Positions 18,105 to 26,500 of a stretch of DNA of 64,000 nucleotides are shown one piece after another (the first letter of the stretch is position 1; each line of letters starts with the position of its first letter). Source of the stretch: Mycolicibacterium arabiense (GTDB lineage Bacteria; Actinomycetota; Actinomycetes; Mycobacteriales; Mycobacteriaceae); contig NZ_AP022593.1 in NCBI RefSeq assembly GCF_010731815.2, positions 2,790,001 to 2,854,000 of the forward strand. The letters are read 5' to 3'. Both the position numbers and the translations under genes were made by a program. A model generated the notes under the pieces. It saw only the letters and a program-made list of their open reading frames with translations, made no database searches and was not told where the DNA came from.

Positions 18105-19216
18105 GGCCGGCCTCCTCCTGTCGAAGCCATGGCGACCGCTTCGTCGGTCACCCAGCGCCCGGCGAGTTCCGGTAGCCGCGCCGACACCTCGGGCAGCAGG
18201 TCCGCCAGGGTCAGCAGCACCACGTCGGGCGTGGCGGCGACGAGCGCGTCGGGCGAGATGATCGGGATGTCGGTGCCGGGCATGCGGCGGCCCTGCTTGG
18301 CCGCTGACGCGTCGGCGACCGCACCGAGGAGCCCGGAGTCCAGCCCGGCGCGCGCGAACAGCGCCACCGCACGCGAGGCCGCACCGTAGGCGTACACCCG
18401 CCGGCCCGCATCGCGCTGCCACCGCAGATAGGAGCGCAGGGCGTTGGCGTGCCGGTCGGCGGCGGACTGCAGCGGGGCGAGACCCTCGGGCCGGGCCACG
18501 GTCGCGTCCGCAGCGGTGAGCTTGCCAATCTCCGGGTCGGGTGTCCCGTCGCGCGACGAACCGCGGTGCACCGCGCCCACCAGCACGGTGCCGCCGTAGA
18601 GCGGGAATCGCCATGCCGCCATGGGACGCAGACCTGCGCCCGCGAGCAGGATCCGCAGCGCCACCATCGAGTAGTAGGCGAAGTGTCCGTGCCGCAACGC
18701 ATTCCACTGACCGCCGTCGACGATGGCCGAGAGTTCGTGGTACTGCAGTAGCAGGACGCCGTCCGGCGCGGTGGCGGCCGCCCGCCGCGCGAACGCCGCC
18801 CGCTGGTCGGGTTCGTGCATGATGCCGAAGCAGTCGAGGACGACGTCGGCCCGGCCGTCGGTGGACGCCATGCCGCGCTCGGCCAGCAGCGGCAGCCAAC
18901 TGCCGCCGTGCGGGCTGCCGAACTCGCGCACCGACGTCCCGGTGAGCCAGCCGTCGGCGCTCACCCGGGCGACCGCGTCGGCGGCCTGGTCGACGAGCGC
19001 CTGCGGTTCGACGCCGCGCGGTTCGGCGGTGACGGTGTCGTCGTCGGCCAGTTGTGCGAGCCCGCACGCGGTGCACAGGTCCATCGCCAACGGATGGTCG
19101 GCCTCGCCGGGCTGCACGGGCAGACCGGCCGGCGGGAAGTGGTCGGCGGCGGGCACCGCACCGAGGTCCAGCACGCGATGTGGCTGCGGCGCAGCGCAGG
19201 CCCGGCAGACACTCAT
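18101..19216 (-). CDS. Divergent C-methyltransferase-like protein (TylC3/NovU family)
   Basis: The 371-residue protein keeps the N-terminal zinc-ribbon cysteines (C4, C7, C48, C51) and the C-terminal Rossmann-like domain (VYAYGAASRAVALFARAG, then a PDVVLLTLADLL strand) of sugar C-methyltransferases. The central SAM site differs: EFGSPHGGSW (98-107) replaces the usual E-x-x-SNDG, and the catalytic HEH block is HGH (176-178), so the glutamate is lost. It could be an altered methyltransferase, a ketosugar-binding partner, or inactive. It is divergent from the RmlC-like gene with 14 bases between starts. Confidence 0.82.
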   Translation of the reverse strand: MSVCRACAAPQPHRVLDLGAVPAADHFPPAGLPVQPGEADHPLAMDLCTACGLAQLADDDTVTAEPRGVEPQALVDQAADAVARVSADGWLTGTSVREFGSPHGGSWLPLLAERGMASTDGRADVVLDCFGIMHEPDQRAAFARRAAATAPDGVLLLQYHELSAIVDGGQWNALRHGHFAYYSMVALRILLAGAGLRPMAAWRFPLYGGTVLVGAVHRGSSRDGTPDPEIGKLTAADATVARPEGLAPLQSAADRHANALRSYLRWQRDAGRRVYAYGAASRAVALFARAGLDSGLLGAVADASAAKQGRRMPGTDIPIISPDALVAATPDVVLLTLADLLPEVSARLPELAGRWVTDEAVAMASTGGGRP

Positions 19217-19230
19217 GCGACCATGACCCG

Positions 19231-19785
19231 GTGCGCATCGAGCAGACGTCCCTGGCGGGCGTCGTCGTCCTGGTCCCGCAGCCGTTCCACGACGACCGGG
19301 GACTGTTCACCCGCACCTTCGACGCCGACGTGTTCGACGACTGGGCGGGTGCGCCCGGCACTGCGGCGCGGTTCGTGCAGGACTCGCAGTCGCGGTCGCG
19401 CCGCGGCGTGATCCGGGGCATGCACGGCAGGCGCGGGCGGGGTGAGGCCAAGCTGGTGCGGTGCGCCAACGGCGCGGTGCACGACGTGCTGGTCGATGCC
19501 AGACCCGATTCCCCCACGTTCGGCCGCCATGAGGCATTCACGTTGGACGACAGCGAGTTTCGGCATCTCTACGTACCGCCGGGAATGCTGCACGGATTCC
19601 AGGCGCTGACCGAGACGGCGGACGTCTGCTATCGCATCGACACGCCGCACGACCCGAGTGAGGACGTCGCCGTCGCTCACGACGACCCCGACCTCGCGTT
19701 GGGCTGGCCCCTGCCGGTGAGCGTCGTGTCTGCGCGGGACGCCGCGGCGGGCAGCTGGCAGGATCTGCTCACACTGCTGCGCTGA
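19231..19785 (+). CDS. RmlC-like dTDP-4-keto sugar 3,5-epimerase
   Basis: A 184-residue cupin of the RmlC type, which inverts carbons 3 and 5 of nucleotide-linked 4-keto-6-deoxy sugars. It shows FHDDRGLFTRTFD (19-31), GVIRGMHGRRG with the catalytic-type His65 (59-69), LYVPPGMLHGFQAL (113-126) and a CYRID segment with HDDPDLALGW. The HYQ of classic RmlC is HGR here, so specificity may differ. It is the only sugar-cluster gene on the plus strand, and its 3' end overlaps the NAD epimerase gene tail-to-tail by 17 bases. Confidence 0.88.
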   Translation: MRIEQTSLAGVVVLVPQPFHDDRGLFTRTFDADVFDDWAGAPGTAARFVQDSQSRSRRGVIRGMHGRRGRGEAKLVRCANGAVHDVLVDARPDSPTFGRHEAFTLDDSEFRHLYVPPGMLHGFQALTETADVCYRIDTPHDPSEDVAVAHDDPDLALGWPLPVSVVSARDAAAGSWQDLLTLLR

Positions 19786-20803
19786 CACAGCGCATCGCCC
19801 CGTCGATCGAGCCACTCGAACGCAGCGCCTGCAGTCGCGCCAGCCGGGTGAAGTTCTGCCCGAAGTCGTCGGTGGTCAACCCGTACGCGGTGTAGGCCTC
19901 GTACAGCTCGCGAGCACCGTCGGCGACCGACCATTGCGCATCGAAGCCGAGTTCGGTACGCGCCCTGGCGAAGTCGACCCGGTAGGACCGCGGATCGGCG
20001 CCACTCTCCCCGGTGATCGACAGCATCGCGGCAGGCACGGTCTCGCACACTGCGTCCGCGATCTGGGCGACCGTCAGGTTGTTGGCCTCGGTGCCGATGT
20101 TGTAGGCGCGGCACGACACCACGTCGGCCGGGGCGTCGAGGCACACCGCGAACGCCCGGGCGATGTCGGCGGCGTGGACCAGCGGACGCCACGGCGTGCC
20201 GTCGGAGAGCACCCGCACGACACCGGACAGCACGGCGTGTCCCATCAGGTTGTTCAGCACGATGTCGGCGCGCAAGCGGGGCGAGAACCCGAATGCCGTT
20301 GCGTTGCGCAGGAACACCGGCGTGAAGCGTGCATCGGCGAGCGCGGCGACGTCGTCCTCCACGCGGACCTTGCTGATGGCGTACGGCGTGATGGGGTTCA
20401 GCTCGGCGTCCTCGCCGACGAGATCACGGCCAGCCGCCCCGTACACCGAACACGTCGAGGCGTAGAGGAAGCGTGAGACGCCTGCCTCCTTGGCCGCGTG
20501 AGCCAGTCGCACCGACGCGTGGTGGTTGATGTCGAAGGTGATCTGCGGGTCGAGTGCGCCCAACGGGTCGTTCGACAGCGCCGCGAGGTGGATCACCGCG
20601 TCGAAGCCCCGCAGGTGCTCGGCGGTGACGTCGCGCAGGTCGACCGGTAGGTTCGACAGGTCGACGGGCTCCGGGCCGAGCACGCAGTCGGCGAAGTAGC
20701 CGTTGTCGAGACCCGTGACGTCGTGCCCGGCGTTGCGCAGGACGGGCACCATGACGGTGCCCAGGTATCCCTGGTGACCGGTGACGAGGACGCGCTGGCT
20801 CAT
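19769..20803 (-). CDS. NAD-dependent nucleotide-sugar epimerase/dehydratase
   Basis: A 344-residue extended SDR with VTGHQGYLG (7-15) as the NAD site, HLAALSNDPLG, STCSVYG (116-122) and the YAISK catalytic pair Tyr141/Lys145. This is the pattern of UDP-glucose 4-epimerase and CDP/dTDP-sugar dehydratase relatives. In this cluster it probably oxidises or epimerises the nucleotide sugar made by the cytidylyltransferase. Its ATG overlaps the deacetylase stop (ATGA). Confidence 0.9.
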   Translation of the reverse strand: MSQRVLVTGHQGYLGTVMVPVLRNAGHDVTGLDNGYFADCVLGPEPVDLSNLPVDLRDVTAEHLRGFDAVIHLAALSNDPLGALDPQITFDINHHASVRLAHAAKEAGVSRFLYASTCSVYGAAGRDLVGEDAELNPITPYAISKVRVEDDVAALADARFTPVFLRNATAFGFSPRLRADIVLNNLMGHAVLSGVVRVLSDGTPWRPLVHAADIARAFAVCLDAPADVVSCRAYNIGTEANNLTVAQIADAVCETVPAAMLSITGESGADPRSYRVDFARARTELGFDAQWSVADGARELYEAYTAYGLTTDDFGQNFTRLARLQALRSSGSIDGAMRCVSAAV

Positions 20804-21453
20804 GTGTTCACTCCAAGGGTCATGATCGTCTTGTCCACCACGAACGCCTCGGCGTGCGGGCTGCGGCACTGCACGCCGCGCAACCGGGACAGGCCGAGGA
20901 ACGACAGGTCGTCGAACCAGTCCCGACCCACCTGGGACGGGTAGTGCTCGTGCAGCAGCTTCACCTTCTCCTCGGCGATCTCGGTACCGAGCGGATGAAA
21001 CACGTTGGGGGTCGGGGTGTCCGTCTCCCACTTGAGGATCTCGTAGCCCAGCGTCAGGTGGTCGCGGAACTCCGTTGGCACCAATTCGGCGAGCAGCCGG
21101 TGGTCTTGGTGGGCGTCGTTGCGTTGGGTGGCGAACACCACGTCGGGTTCACAGGTGCGGCGAAAGTCCGCCAGCGCCTGCTTGATTCGATCCCAGTGCT
21201 GCGGGGCTCGGCCATCGGGCAGGTCGAGCACGGTCAACGCGACCGTGGCGCCGGGGCAGAACGCATGAAGGGCCGCGCGCTCCTCGGCCTCGCGTTCGGT
21301 GCCACCGCCGCTGAGCACCAGTGCGTGCACCCGCAGGCCGGGACGCGACCGCGCCAGGGCCAGCAGCGTCCCGCCCATGCCGATGGCGATGTCGTCGCAG
21401 TGCGCGCCGAGCACCGCGATCTCGGCGAGATCGCCTGCATGCAGGGAGATCAC
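20800..21453 (-). CDS. PIG-L/LmbE-family deacetylase
   Basis: The 217-residue protein has the zinc motif GAHCDD (17-22, a variant of AHPDD, ligands His18 and Asp21) and the second block NDAHQDH (112-118, ligand His115). Family members remove N-acetyl groups from amino sugars, as MshB does in mycothiol synthesis. The GTG at 21453 overlaps the stop of the cytidylyltransferase, and the stop overlaps the epimerase start. It may deacetylate an N-acylated sugar of the cluster. Confidence 0.88.
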   Translation of the reverse strand: MISLHAGDLAEIAVLGAHCDDIAIGMGGTLLALARSRPGLRVHALVLSGGGTEREAEERAALHAFCPGATVALTVLDLPDGRAPQHWDRIKQALADFRRTCEPDVVFATQRNDAHQDHRLLAELVPTEFRDHLTLGYEILKWETDTPTPNVFHPLGTEIAEEKVKLLHEHYPSQVGRDWFDDLSFLGLSRLRGVQCRSPHAEAFVVDKTIMTLGVNT

Positions 21454-22256
21454 GTGACCGCGAACTCCGGCACGGCGTCCTTGGCGTGCTCCCAGAGCAT
21501 CCACGGTCGGTCGCCGCGCGCGTATCCCGCGTCGAGTTCGGCCCGCTCCTTGAAGGTGTCGGCCGGCTTCCAGAAGCCCAGGTGCTTGTACCCGTGCAGC
21601 CGGCCCTGGGCGGCGAGTGCACCGCACACGTCCTCGACGAGGTCGCAGTCCTCGGTGAGCATGTTCAGGACCTCGTTCGACAGGACGAAGAAGCCACCGT
21701 TCTCCCAGATCGGCAGCCGCGACACCGGTGTGATCCCGGTGACCGCGCCGGAACCCTCGATGTCGACGCAGTGGAACGACGACTGCGGTGGGACGACGAG
21801 CATGGAGGCTGCGGCGCCGGATTCGCGTACCTCGTCGATGATCTCGTTCATCGGCGCATCGGTCAGCACGTCGGAGTAGTTCGCCAGGAAGTACTCCTCG
21901 TCCTCCACGAACGGCTTGACGCGGCGCAGCCGCTCGCCGATCGGCGACTCCGGGCCGGTGTCGACGAAGGTGATCGACCAGTCGCTGATGTCGGACTGCA
22001 GCAGTTCCACCTGCCCGCCGCGGATGACGAAGTCGTTGGACACCGACTCCTGGTAGGAGAGGAAGTAGTTCTTGATGTGCGCGGCGCCGTAGCCGAGGCA
22101 CAGGATGAAGTCCTTGTGCCCGAAGTGCGCGTAGTAGCGCATGACGTGCCAAATCAACGGCCGCGGCCCGATCATCTGCATGGGCTTGGGGATCGTGTCG
22201 TCATCCCCGTTGCGCATCCGCATTCCGTAACCGCCGCAGAACAGCACGACCTTCAT
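21450..22256 (-). CDS. Glucose-1-phosphate cytidylyltransferase-like nucleotidyltransferase
   Basis: The 268-residue protein matches RfbF-type enzymes that make CDP-glucose from CTP and glucose-1-phosphate: VVLFCGGYGMRMR (3-15), IPKPMQMIGPRPLIWHVM (22-39) with Lys24, HFGHKDFILCLGYGAAHIKNYF, and YSDVLTD for metal binding. The classic AGGFGTR start is CGGYGMR here. CDP activation is inferred from family resemblance; dTDP or UDP use is not excluded. It overlaps genes on both sides by four bases. Confidence 0.9.
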   Translation of the reverse strand: MKVVLFCGGYGMRMRNGDDDTIPKPMQMIGPRPLIWHVMRYYAHFGHKDFILCLGYGAAHIKNYFLSYQESVSNDFVIRGGQVELLQSDISDWSITFVDTGPESPIGERLRRVKPFVEDEEYFLANYSDVLTDAPMNEIIDEVRESGAAASMLVVPPQSSFHCVDIEGSGAVTGITPVSRLPIWENGGFFVLSNEVLNMLTEDCDLVEDVCGALAAQGRLHGYKHLGFWKPADTFKERAELDAGYARGDRPWMLWEHAKDAVPEFAVT

Positions 22257-23509
22257 GACTGCATTCCTTCCTTGGCTCCGGAGAGCGCGTCCACGACGTG
22301 GAGGTTCGGTAGCGGGTAGACGAGCACGGCGCCCCACTCCGCGGTGTAGGCCAACTGGGCGGTGATCTCCGCCTCGAGATTCCACGGCAGCACGACGATG
22401 ACGTCGGGCCGGTCCTTGTCGAGCACCTCGACCGGATGGACCGGGATCCGTGCGCCGGGGGTGAACTTCCCGTGCTTGTAGGGGTTCCGGTCGACGAGGT
22501 ACTCGATGAGGTCGGACCGGATGCCGCAGTAGTTCAGCAGGGTGTTGCCCTTGCCGGGTGCGCCGTAGCCGACCACGCGCTTGCCCGCTGTGCGGCACTC
22601 GAGCAGGAAGCCCAGCAGCTGCTGGCGCTGCAGCTCCACCCGGTGCTGCAAACCGACGTAGCCCGCGACGTCGTGCAGGCCGGCGTCGGCCTCGATCGCG
22701 AGCGCGTCGGCGACCCGCGCGCTGGGCGGACCCGCGGCCGCGGCGGGCCGGGCCCACAGCCGGATCGAGCCGCCATGGGTTTCGATGAGTTCGACGTCGA
22801 CCACGGTCAGGCCCGCGGTGGCGAGCGCATTGGTCGCCGATGCCACGGTGTAGTACTGGAAGTGTTCGTGGTAGATCGTGTCGTACTGGGCCTGGGTGAT
22901 CAGGGCGAGCGCGTGGTGCACCTCGATCGACACCCAGCCGTCGTCGGCGACCAGCGCCCGCAGGCCGCGGGTGAACCCGAGTACGTCCGGGATGTGGGCG
23001 TAGACGTTGTTGGCCACCACGAGATCGGCAGGGCCGTGCTCCGCGCGCACCCGCCGACCGGCTGCCTCGTCCAGGAAGGCAGTGACCGTCGGGACGCCGC
23101 GTTCGACGGCGGCGGCCCCCACGTTGACCGACGGCTCGATGCCCAGGCACCGCACGCCGGCGTCGAGGACGTGGCGCAGGAGGTAGCCGTCGTTGCTGGC
23201 GACCTCGACGACAAATGAATCGCCGTTCAGATCCAGGCGGTCGACGGCATCGGTGACGAACCGGCGCGCGTGCTCGACCCAACTGTCGGAGAACGAGGAG
23301 AAGTAGGCGTACTCGGTGAAGGTGTCCTCGGGGGTGATCAGCGCGGGGATCTGCAGCAGCAGGCAGTCGGCGCAGACCCTCAGGTGCAGCGGGTAGGTGA
23401 CTTCTGCCTGGTCGAGCGCCTGATCATCGAGCAACTTCTCGCAGGGCGGCGTCGCACCCAGGTCGAGCACACTGAGCAGTTGGTCTGATTCACACACTCG
23501 GCACGGCAC
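22253..23509 (-). CDS. Sugar C-methyltransferase (TylC3/NovU/TcaB9 family)
   Basis: The 418-residue protein shows the complete family layout: zinc ribbon C3/C6/C46/C49, SAM site VVEVASNDGYLL (100-111), VVANNVYAHIPD (164-175), catalytic YHEHFQYYT (213-221) with Glu215 and His216, and a C-terminal domain with GYGAPGKGNTLLNY. Such enzymes add a methyl group to C3 of a nucleotide-linked 4-ketosugar, giving a branched deoxysugar. It is the first gene of the minus-strand run, GTG start with AAGG upstream. Nothing nearby identifies the acceptor that finally receives the sugar. Confidence 0.92.
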   Translation of the reverse strand: MPCRVCESDQLLSVLDLGATPPCEKLLDDQALDQAEVTYPLHLRVCADCLLLQIPALITPEDTFTEYAYFSSFSDSWVEHARRFVTDAVDRLDLNGDSFVVEVASNDGYLLRHVLDAGVRCLGIEPSVNVGAAAVERGVPTVTAFLDEAAGRRVRAEHGPADLVVANNVYAHIPDVLGFTRGLRALVADDGWVSIEVHHALALITQAQYDTIYHEHFQYYTVASATNALATAGLTVVDVELIETHGGSIRLWARPAAAAGPPSARVADALAIEADAGLHDVAGYVGLQHRVELQRQQLLGFLLECRTAGKRVVGYGAPGKGNTLLNYCGIRSDLIEYLVDRNPYKHGKFTPGARIPVHPVEVLDKDRPDVIVVLPWNLEAEITAQLAYTAEWGAVLVYPLPNLHVVDALSGAKEGMQS

Positions 23510-23638
23510 GGGCGGACCTTTGCTTCCGACTCGACGTCCAGGGCACGTGTCCCCGGTCGGGTCCGCGCGGTGCCGTGCGTCCGCGATGGCCGAAGAGCCC
23601 CCCGCAGCGCGTGGCTACGAGAGTGAGAGTAGCAAGGT

Positions 23639-23664
23639 CTAGCTAAGTTGGCGAACGTTGCTAG
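23639..23664. promoter_or_regulatory. Hyphenated dyad upstream of the sugar cluster
   Basis: Twenty of 26 positions are symmetrical, with outer arms CTAGC/GCTAG and inner GTT/AAC. It lies in the 197-base gap between regX3 and the first sugar gene, in an AT-richer patch. It could be an operator or promoter region of the sugar operon; no regulator gene is adjacent except regX3. Confidence 0.3.
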
Positions 23665-23706
23665 AAATGCACGCTCGCGACTTTTTACACAGAGGCGCGC
23701 TGCGGG

Positions 23707-24393
23707 TCAGCCCTCGAGCTTGTAGCCGAGGCCCCGCACCGTGACGAGGTGTACGGGGTTGGCGGGGTCGGATTCGATCTTGCTGCGCAGGCGCTTGACG
23801 TGGACGTCGAGGGTCTTCGTGTCGCCGACGTAGTCCGCGCCCCACACCCGGTCGATCAGCTGGCCGCGGGTGAGCACCCGGCCACTGTTGCGCATGAGGT
23901 ACTCGAGCAGGTCGAATTCCTTGAGCGGCAACGTGATCGGATCACCGTCGACCGACACGATGTGCCGCTCGACGTCCATCCGGACGGGCCCAGCCTCGAG
24001 GACGCCATCGGCGATGCCGGAGTCGTCCGGGTCCGCTCCACGGCGCAGTACCGCGCGGATGCGGGCGATCAGTTCGCGCGCCGAGTACGGCTTGGTGACG
24101 TAGTCGTCGGCACCGAGTTCGAGGCCCACCACCTTGTCGATCTCGCTGTCGCGCGCGGTGACCATGATCACAGGCACGCTGGAGCGCGAACGCAGTTGTT
24201 TGCAGACGTCCGTTCCGCTCATTCCGGGCAGCATCAGGTCGAGCAGCACGATGTCGGCACCGGACCGCTCGAACTCGGCCAGCGCCGACGGGCCGTCGGT
24301 GACGACCGTCGCCTCGAAGCCCTCCTTGCGCAGCAGGAACGCCAACGGGTCCGCCAGCGACTCCTCGTCTTCCACGATCAACACACTGGTCAT
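23707..24393 (-). CDS. regX3: Response regulator RegX3 (OmpR/PhoB type)
   Basis: The 228-residue protein has a receiver domain ([11 protein letters not shown] at the start, phosphorylated Asp52 in [11 protein letters not shown], Lys near 100 in [10 protein letters not shown]) and a winged-helix DNA-binding domain ([22 protein letters not shown], then [10 protein letters not shown]). It controls the phosphate-starvation response in mycobacteria. It overlaps senX3 by four bases (ATGA), without the repeat-filled spacer known between these genes in M. tuberculosis. Confidence 0.97.
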   Translation of the reverse strand: MTSVLIVEDEESLADPLAFLLRKEGFEATVVTDGPSALAEFERSGADIVLLDLMLPGMSGTDVCKQLRSRSSVPVIMVTARDSEIDKVVGLELGADDYVTKPYSARELIARIRAVLRRGADPDDSGIADGVLEAGPVRMDVERHIVSVDGDPITLPLKEFDLLEYLMRNSGRVLTRGQLIDRVWGADYVGDTKTLDVHVKRLRSKIESDPANPVHLVTVRGLGYKLEG

Positions 24394-25586
24394 TTGAGCT
24401 CTAGGCCCTCTCGTTCGTCATGCTCGTCTGGGTCGTGGTGGTAGGGATAGGCCGGTATCGACAGCGTGAACGTCGACCCGGTGCCCGGCTGACTCCACAG
24501 CCGGATGGATCCGTTGTGATTGGCCGCGACGTGCTTCACGATCGCGAGCCCCAACCCCGTGCCGCCGGTGGCCCGGGACCGCGCCTTGTCGGCGCGGAAG
24601 AACCGCTCGAACACCCGCTCCTGATCGGCGCGGGCGATGCCGATGCCGCGGTCGGTCACCGCGATCTCGACGTCGTCGCCTCGGCGCCTGCGCGAGATCG
24701 ACACCGGAGAACCCTTCGGCGAGTAGTTGATTGCGTTGGAGACCAGGTTCGCCAGCGCGGTGACCAGCAGCGCCTGGTCGCCGTAGACCCGGTACCCGGT
24801 GGGAGCGTCGGTGGTGATCTCGATGTCGGCGTTGTCCGCGGCCACCTTGTAACGCGACAGAGCCTCGTTGACCACCGTGTCGACGTCGACGGCGTCGAGT
24901 TCGGGCAGCGGCTCGGCGCCCTGCAGGCGCGACAGCTCGATGAGTTCGCCGACCATGTTCGCCAGCCGGTTCGACTCGACGACCATCCGGTCGGCGAACC
25001 GGGTCACGGTCTCCGGGTCGTCGGCCGACGCCTGCAGCGCCTCGGCCAGCAGTCCCATCGCGCCGACCGGTGTCTTCAGTTCGTGGCTGACGTTGGCGAC
25101 GAAGTCCCTGCGGGTGGCCTCCATCCGCGCGTGCTCCGACTGATCGTCGACGTAGACCACGGCGAAGCGGCGATCGTCCTCGGTCAGCAGCCGGACGTGG
25201 CCGCGGACGTGCAGCCCGGACCTGCCGGGGTTCTGCCTGCGCGCAGGCGACAGGTCGACCTCGACGTCGTCGCCGGTGGCGAGCGTGCGCTGCGCGGCGG
25301 CCCAGGCGCGGTCGTCGAGCAGCCGGTCGCGGACCAGACCGAGCGCCTTGGCCTGGTCGTTGATGAAGACCACGTCACGGTAGACGTCGACCACCACGAT
25401 TCCCACTGGGGAGAGCGCCACGACGTGCTGCAGCATCTCCGAGATCGTGATGCCTGCCTGATCGGCGGTGCGGCGCTCCCGGCGGTCGCGAAGACGCGGT
25501 ACCAGCACCGCTCCGACCGCTGCGCCGAGCGCCAGCGCGAGCAGTGCCACGACTGCCGTCAGCAGCAGTGCGGACGCCACACTCAC
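24390..25586 (-). CDS. senX3: Sensor histidine kinase SenX3
   Basis: The 398-residue kinase has an N-terminal membrane segment (about 5-31), a PAS-like region (50-150), the dimerisation/phosphoacceptor site [11 protein letters not shown] with His168, and ATPase boxes [17 protein letters not shown] and [11 protein letters not shown]. It phosphorylates RegX3 when phosphate is scarce. I chose the GTG at 25586: it aligns with the known N-terminus (VSVASALLL) and stands six bases after a TACGAT -10 box, so the transcript is probably leaderless. The last residues are His/Asp/Glu-rich. Confidence 0.96.
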   Translation of the reverse strand: MSVASALLLTAVVALLALALGAAVGAVLVPRLRDRRERRTADQAGITISEMLQHVVALSPVGIVVVDVYRDVVFINDQAKALGLVRDRLLDDRAWAAAQRTLATGDDVEVDLSPARRQNPGRSGLHVRGHVRLLTEDDRRFAVVYVDDQSEHARMEATRRDFVANVSHELKTPVGAMGLLAEALQASADDPETVTRFADRMVVESNRLANMVGELIELSRLQGAEPLPELDAVDVDTVVNEALSRYKVAADNADIEITTDAPTGYRVYGDQALLVTALANLVSNAINYSPKGSPVSISRRRRGDDVEIAVTDRGIGIARADQERVFERFFRADKARSRATGGTGLGLAIVKHVAANHNGSIRLWSQPGTGSTFTLSIPAYPYHHDPDEHDEREGLELK

Positions 25587-25592
25587 GGGCAA

Positions 25593-25598
25593 ATCGTA
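25593..25598 (-). promoter_or_regulatory. -10 element of senX3-regX3, leaderless spacing
   Basis: TACGAT on the minus strand is separated from the senX3 GTG by six bases. A GTTCACC unit (25612-25606, minus strand) stands seven bases before it. Confidence 0.5.
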
Positions 25599-25678
25599 CG
25601 CAGCGGGTGAACGTCATCCCAGCAGCGTGCGGCCAATTCGGGACAAGTCACAAACTCAAACACAGGAGTTCGGTCGCC

Positions 25679-25706
25679 GTTCACCCGAGTTCACCCGCTG
25701 TTCGCC
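25679..25706 (+). promoter_or_regulatory. Triple direct repeat resembling RegX3 boxes
   Basis: GTTCACC, GTTCACC and GTTCGCC begin at 25679, 25689 and 25700, a 10-11 base period as in PhoB/RegX3 sites. They lie in the 145-base gap between gpm1 and senX3, pointing away from senX3. With the minus-strand unit at 25606-25612 this suggests autoregulation by RegX3. Confidence 0.55.
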
Positions 25707-25731
25707 ACGGAGGTCTCCGATGGCGCCGGTA

Positions 25732-26472
25732 TTACTTCGCGCCCTGGGCGGCTACCGCGGCCGCACCCGCCGCTGCGGCGTCCGGATCGAGGTACCGGCC
25801 GCCGGGAACGGTGGGCTTGAGATCGGCGTCGAGTTCGTAGACCAGCGGGATGCCGGTCGGGATGTTGAGCCCGACGACGTCGGCGTCGGACATCCCGTCG
25901 AGGTACTTGACCAGCGCGCGCAGCGAGTTGCCGTGCGCGGCGATCATCACGGTCCGGTCGGCACGCAGGTCCGGCACGATCGTCTGCTCGTAGTACGGCA
26001 CGAAGCGGGCCACCACGTCGGCGAGGCACTCGGTGAGCGGGCCGCCGTCGATGTCGGCGTACCGCGCCTCGGCGTCCTGGCTGAACTCGCTGCCCTTCTC
26101 GATCGGAGGGGGCGGCGTGTCATAGCTGCGTCGCCACGCCATGAACTGCTCTTCGCCGTACTTCTCCTTGGTCGCCGCCTTGTCGAGACCCTGCAGCGCG
26201 CCGTAGTGCCGCTCGTTGAGCCGCCAGTTGCGGTGCACCGGGATCCAGTGCCGGTCGGCCTTGTCCAGCGCGAGGTTGGCAGTGGTGATGGCCCTGCGCA
26301 GCAGCGAGGTGTACAGCACGTCGGGCAGGACGCCCTCGGCGGCGAGCAGCGTGCCGCCGCGCGCGGCTTCGGCCCTGCCCTTGTCCGTGAGGTCGACGTC
26401 CACCCAACCGGTGAACAGATTCAGCGCGTTCCATTCGCTCTCGCCATGGCGGAGCAGCACCAGCGTGGCCAT
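25732..26472 (-). CDS. gpm1: 2,3-bisphosphoglycerate-dependent phosphoglycerate mutase
   Basis: It interconverts 3- and 2-phosphoglycerate in glycolysis. The 246-residue protein has the phosphohistidine site [12 protein letters not shown] near the N-terminus, [25 protein letters not shown], and the second catalytic His in [11 protein letters not shown]. The ATG at 26472 has AGGATGG upstream; an ATG at 26481 would add three residues. An alanine-rich tail ends the protein. It precedes senX3 on the same strand, as in other mycobacteria. Confidence 0.96.
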   Translation of the reverse strand: MATLVLLRHGESEWNALNLFTGWVDVDLTDKGRAEAARGGTLLAAEGVLPDVLYTSLLRRAITTANLALDKADRHWIPVHRNWRLNERHYGALQGLDKAATKEKYGEEQFMAWRRSYDTPPPPIEKGSEFSQDAEARYADIDGGPLTECLADVVARFVPYYEQTIVPDLRADRTVMIAAHGNSLRALVKYLDGMSDADVVGLNIPTGIPLVYELDADLKPTVPGGRYLDPDAAAAGAAAVAAQGAK

Positions 26473-26500
26473 GACGCCCATCCTGTCACGGAGTCAGCGG

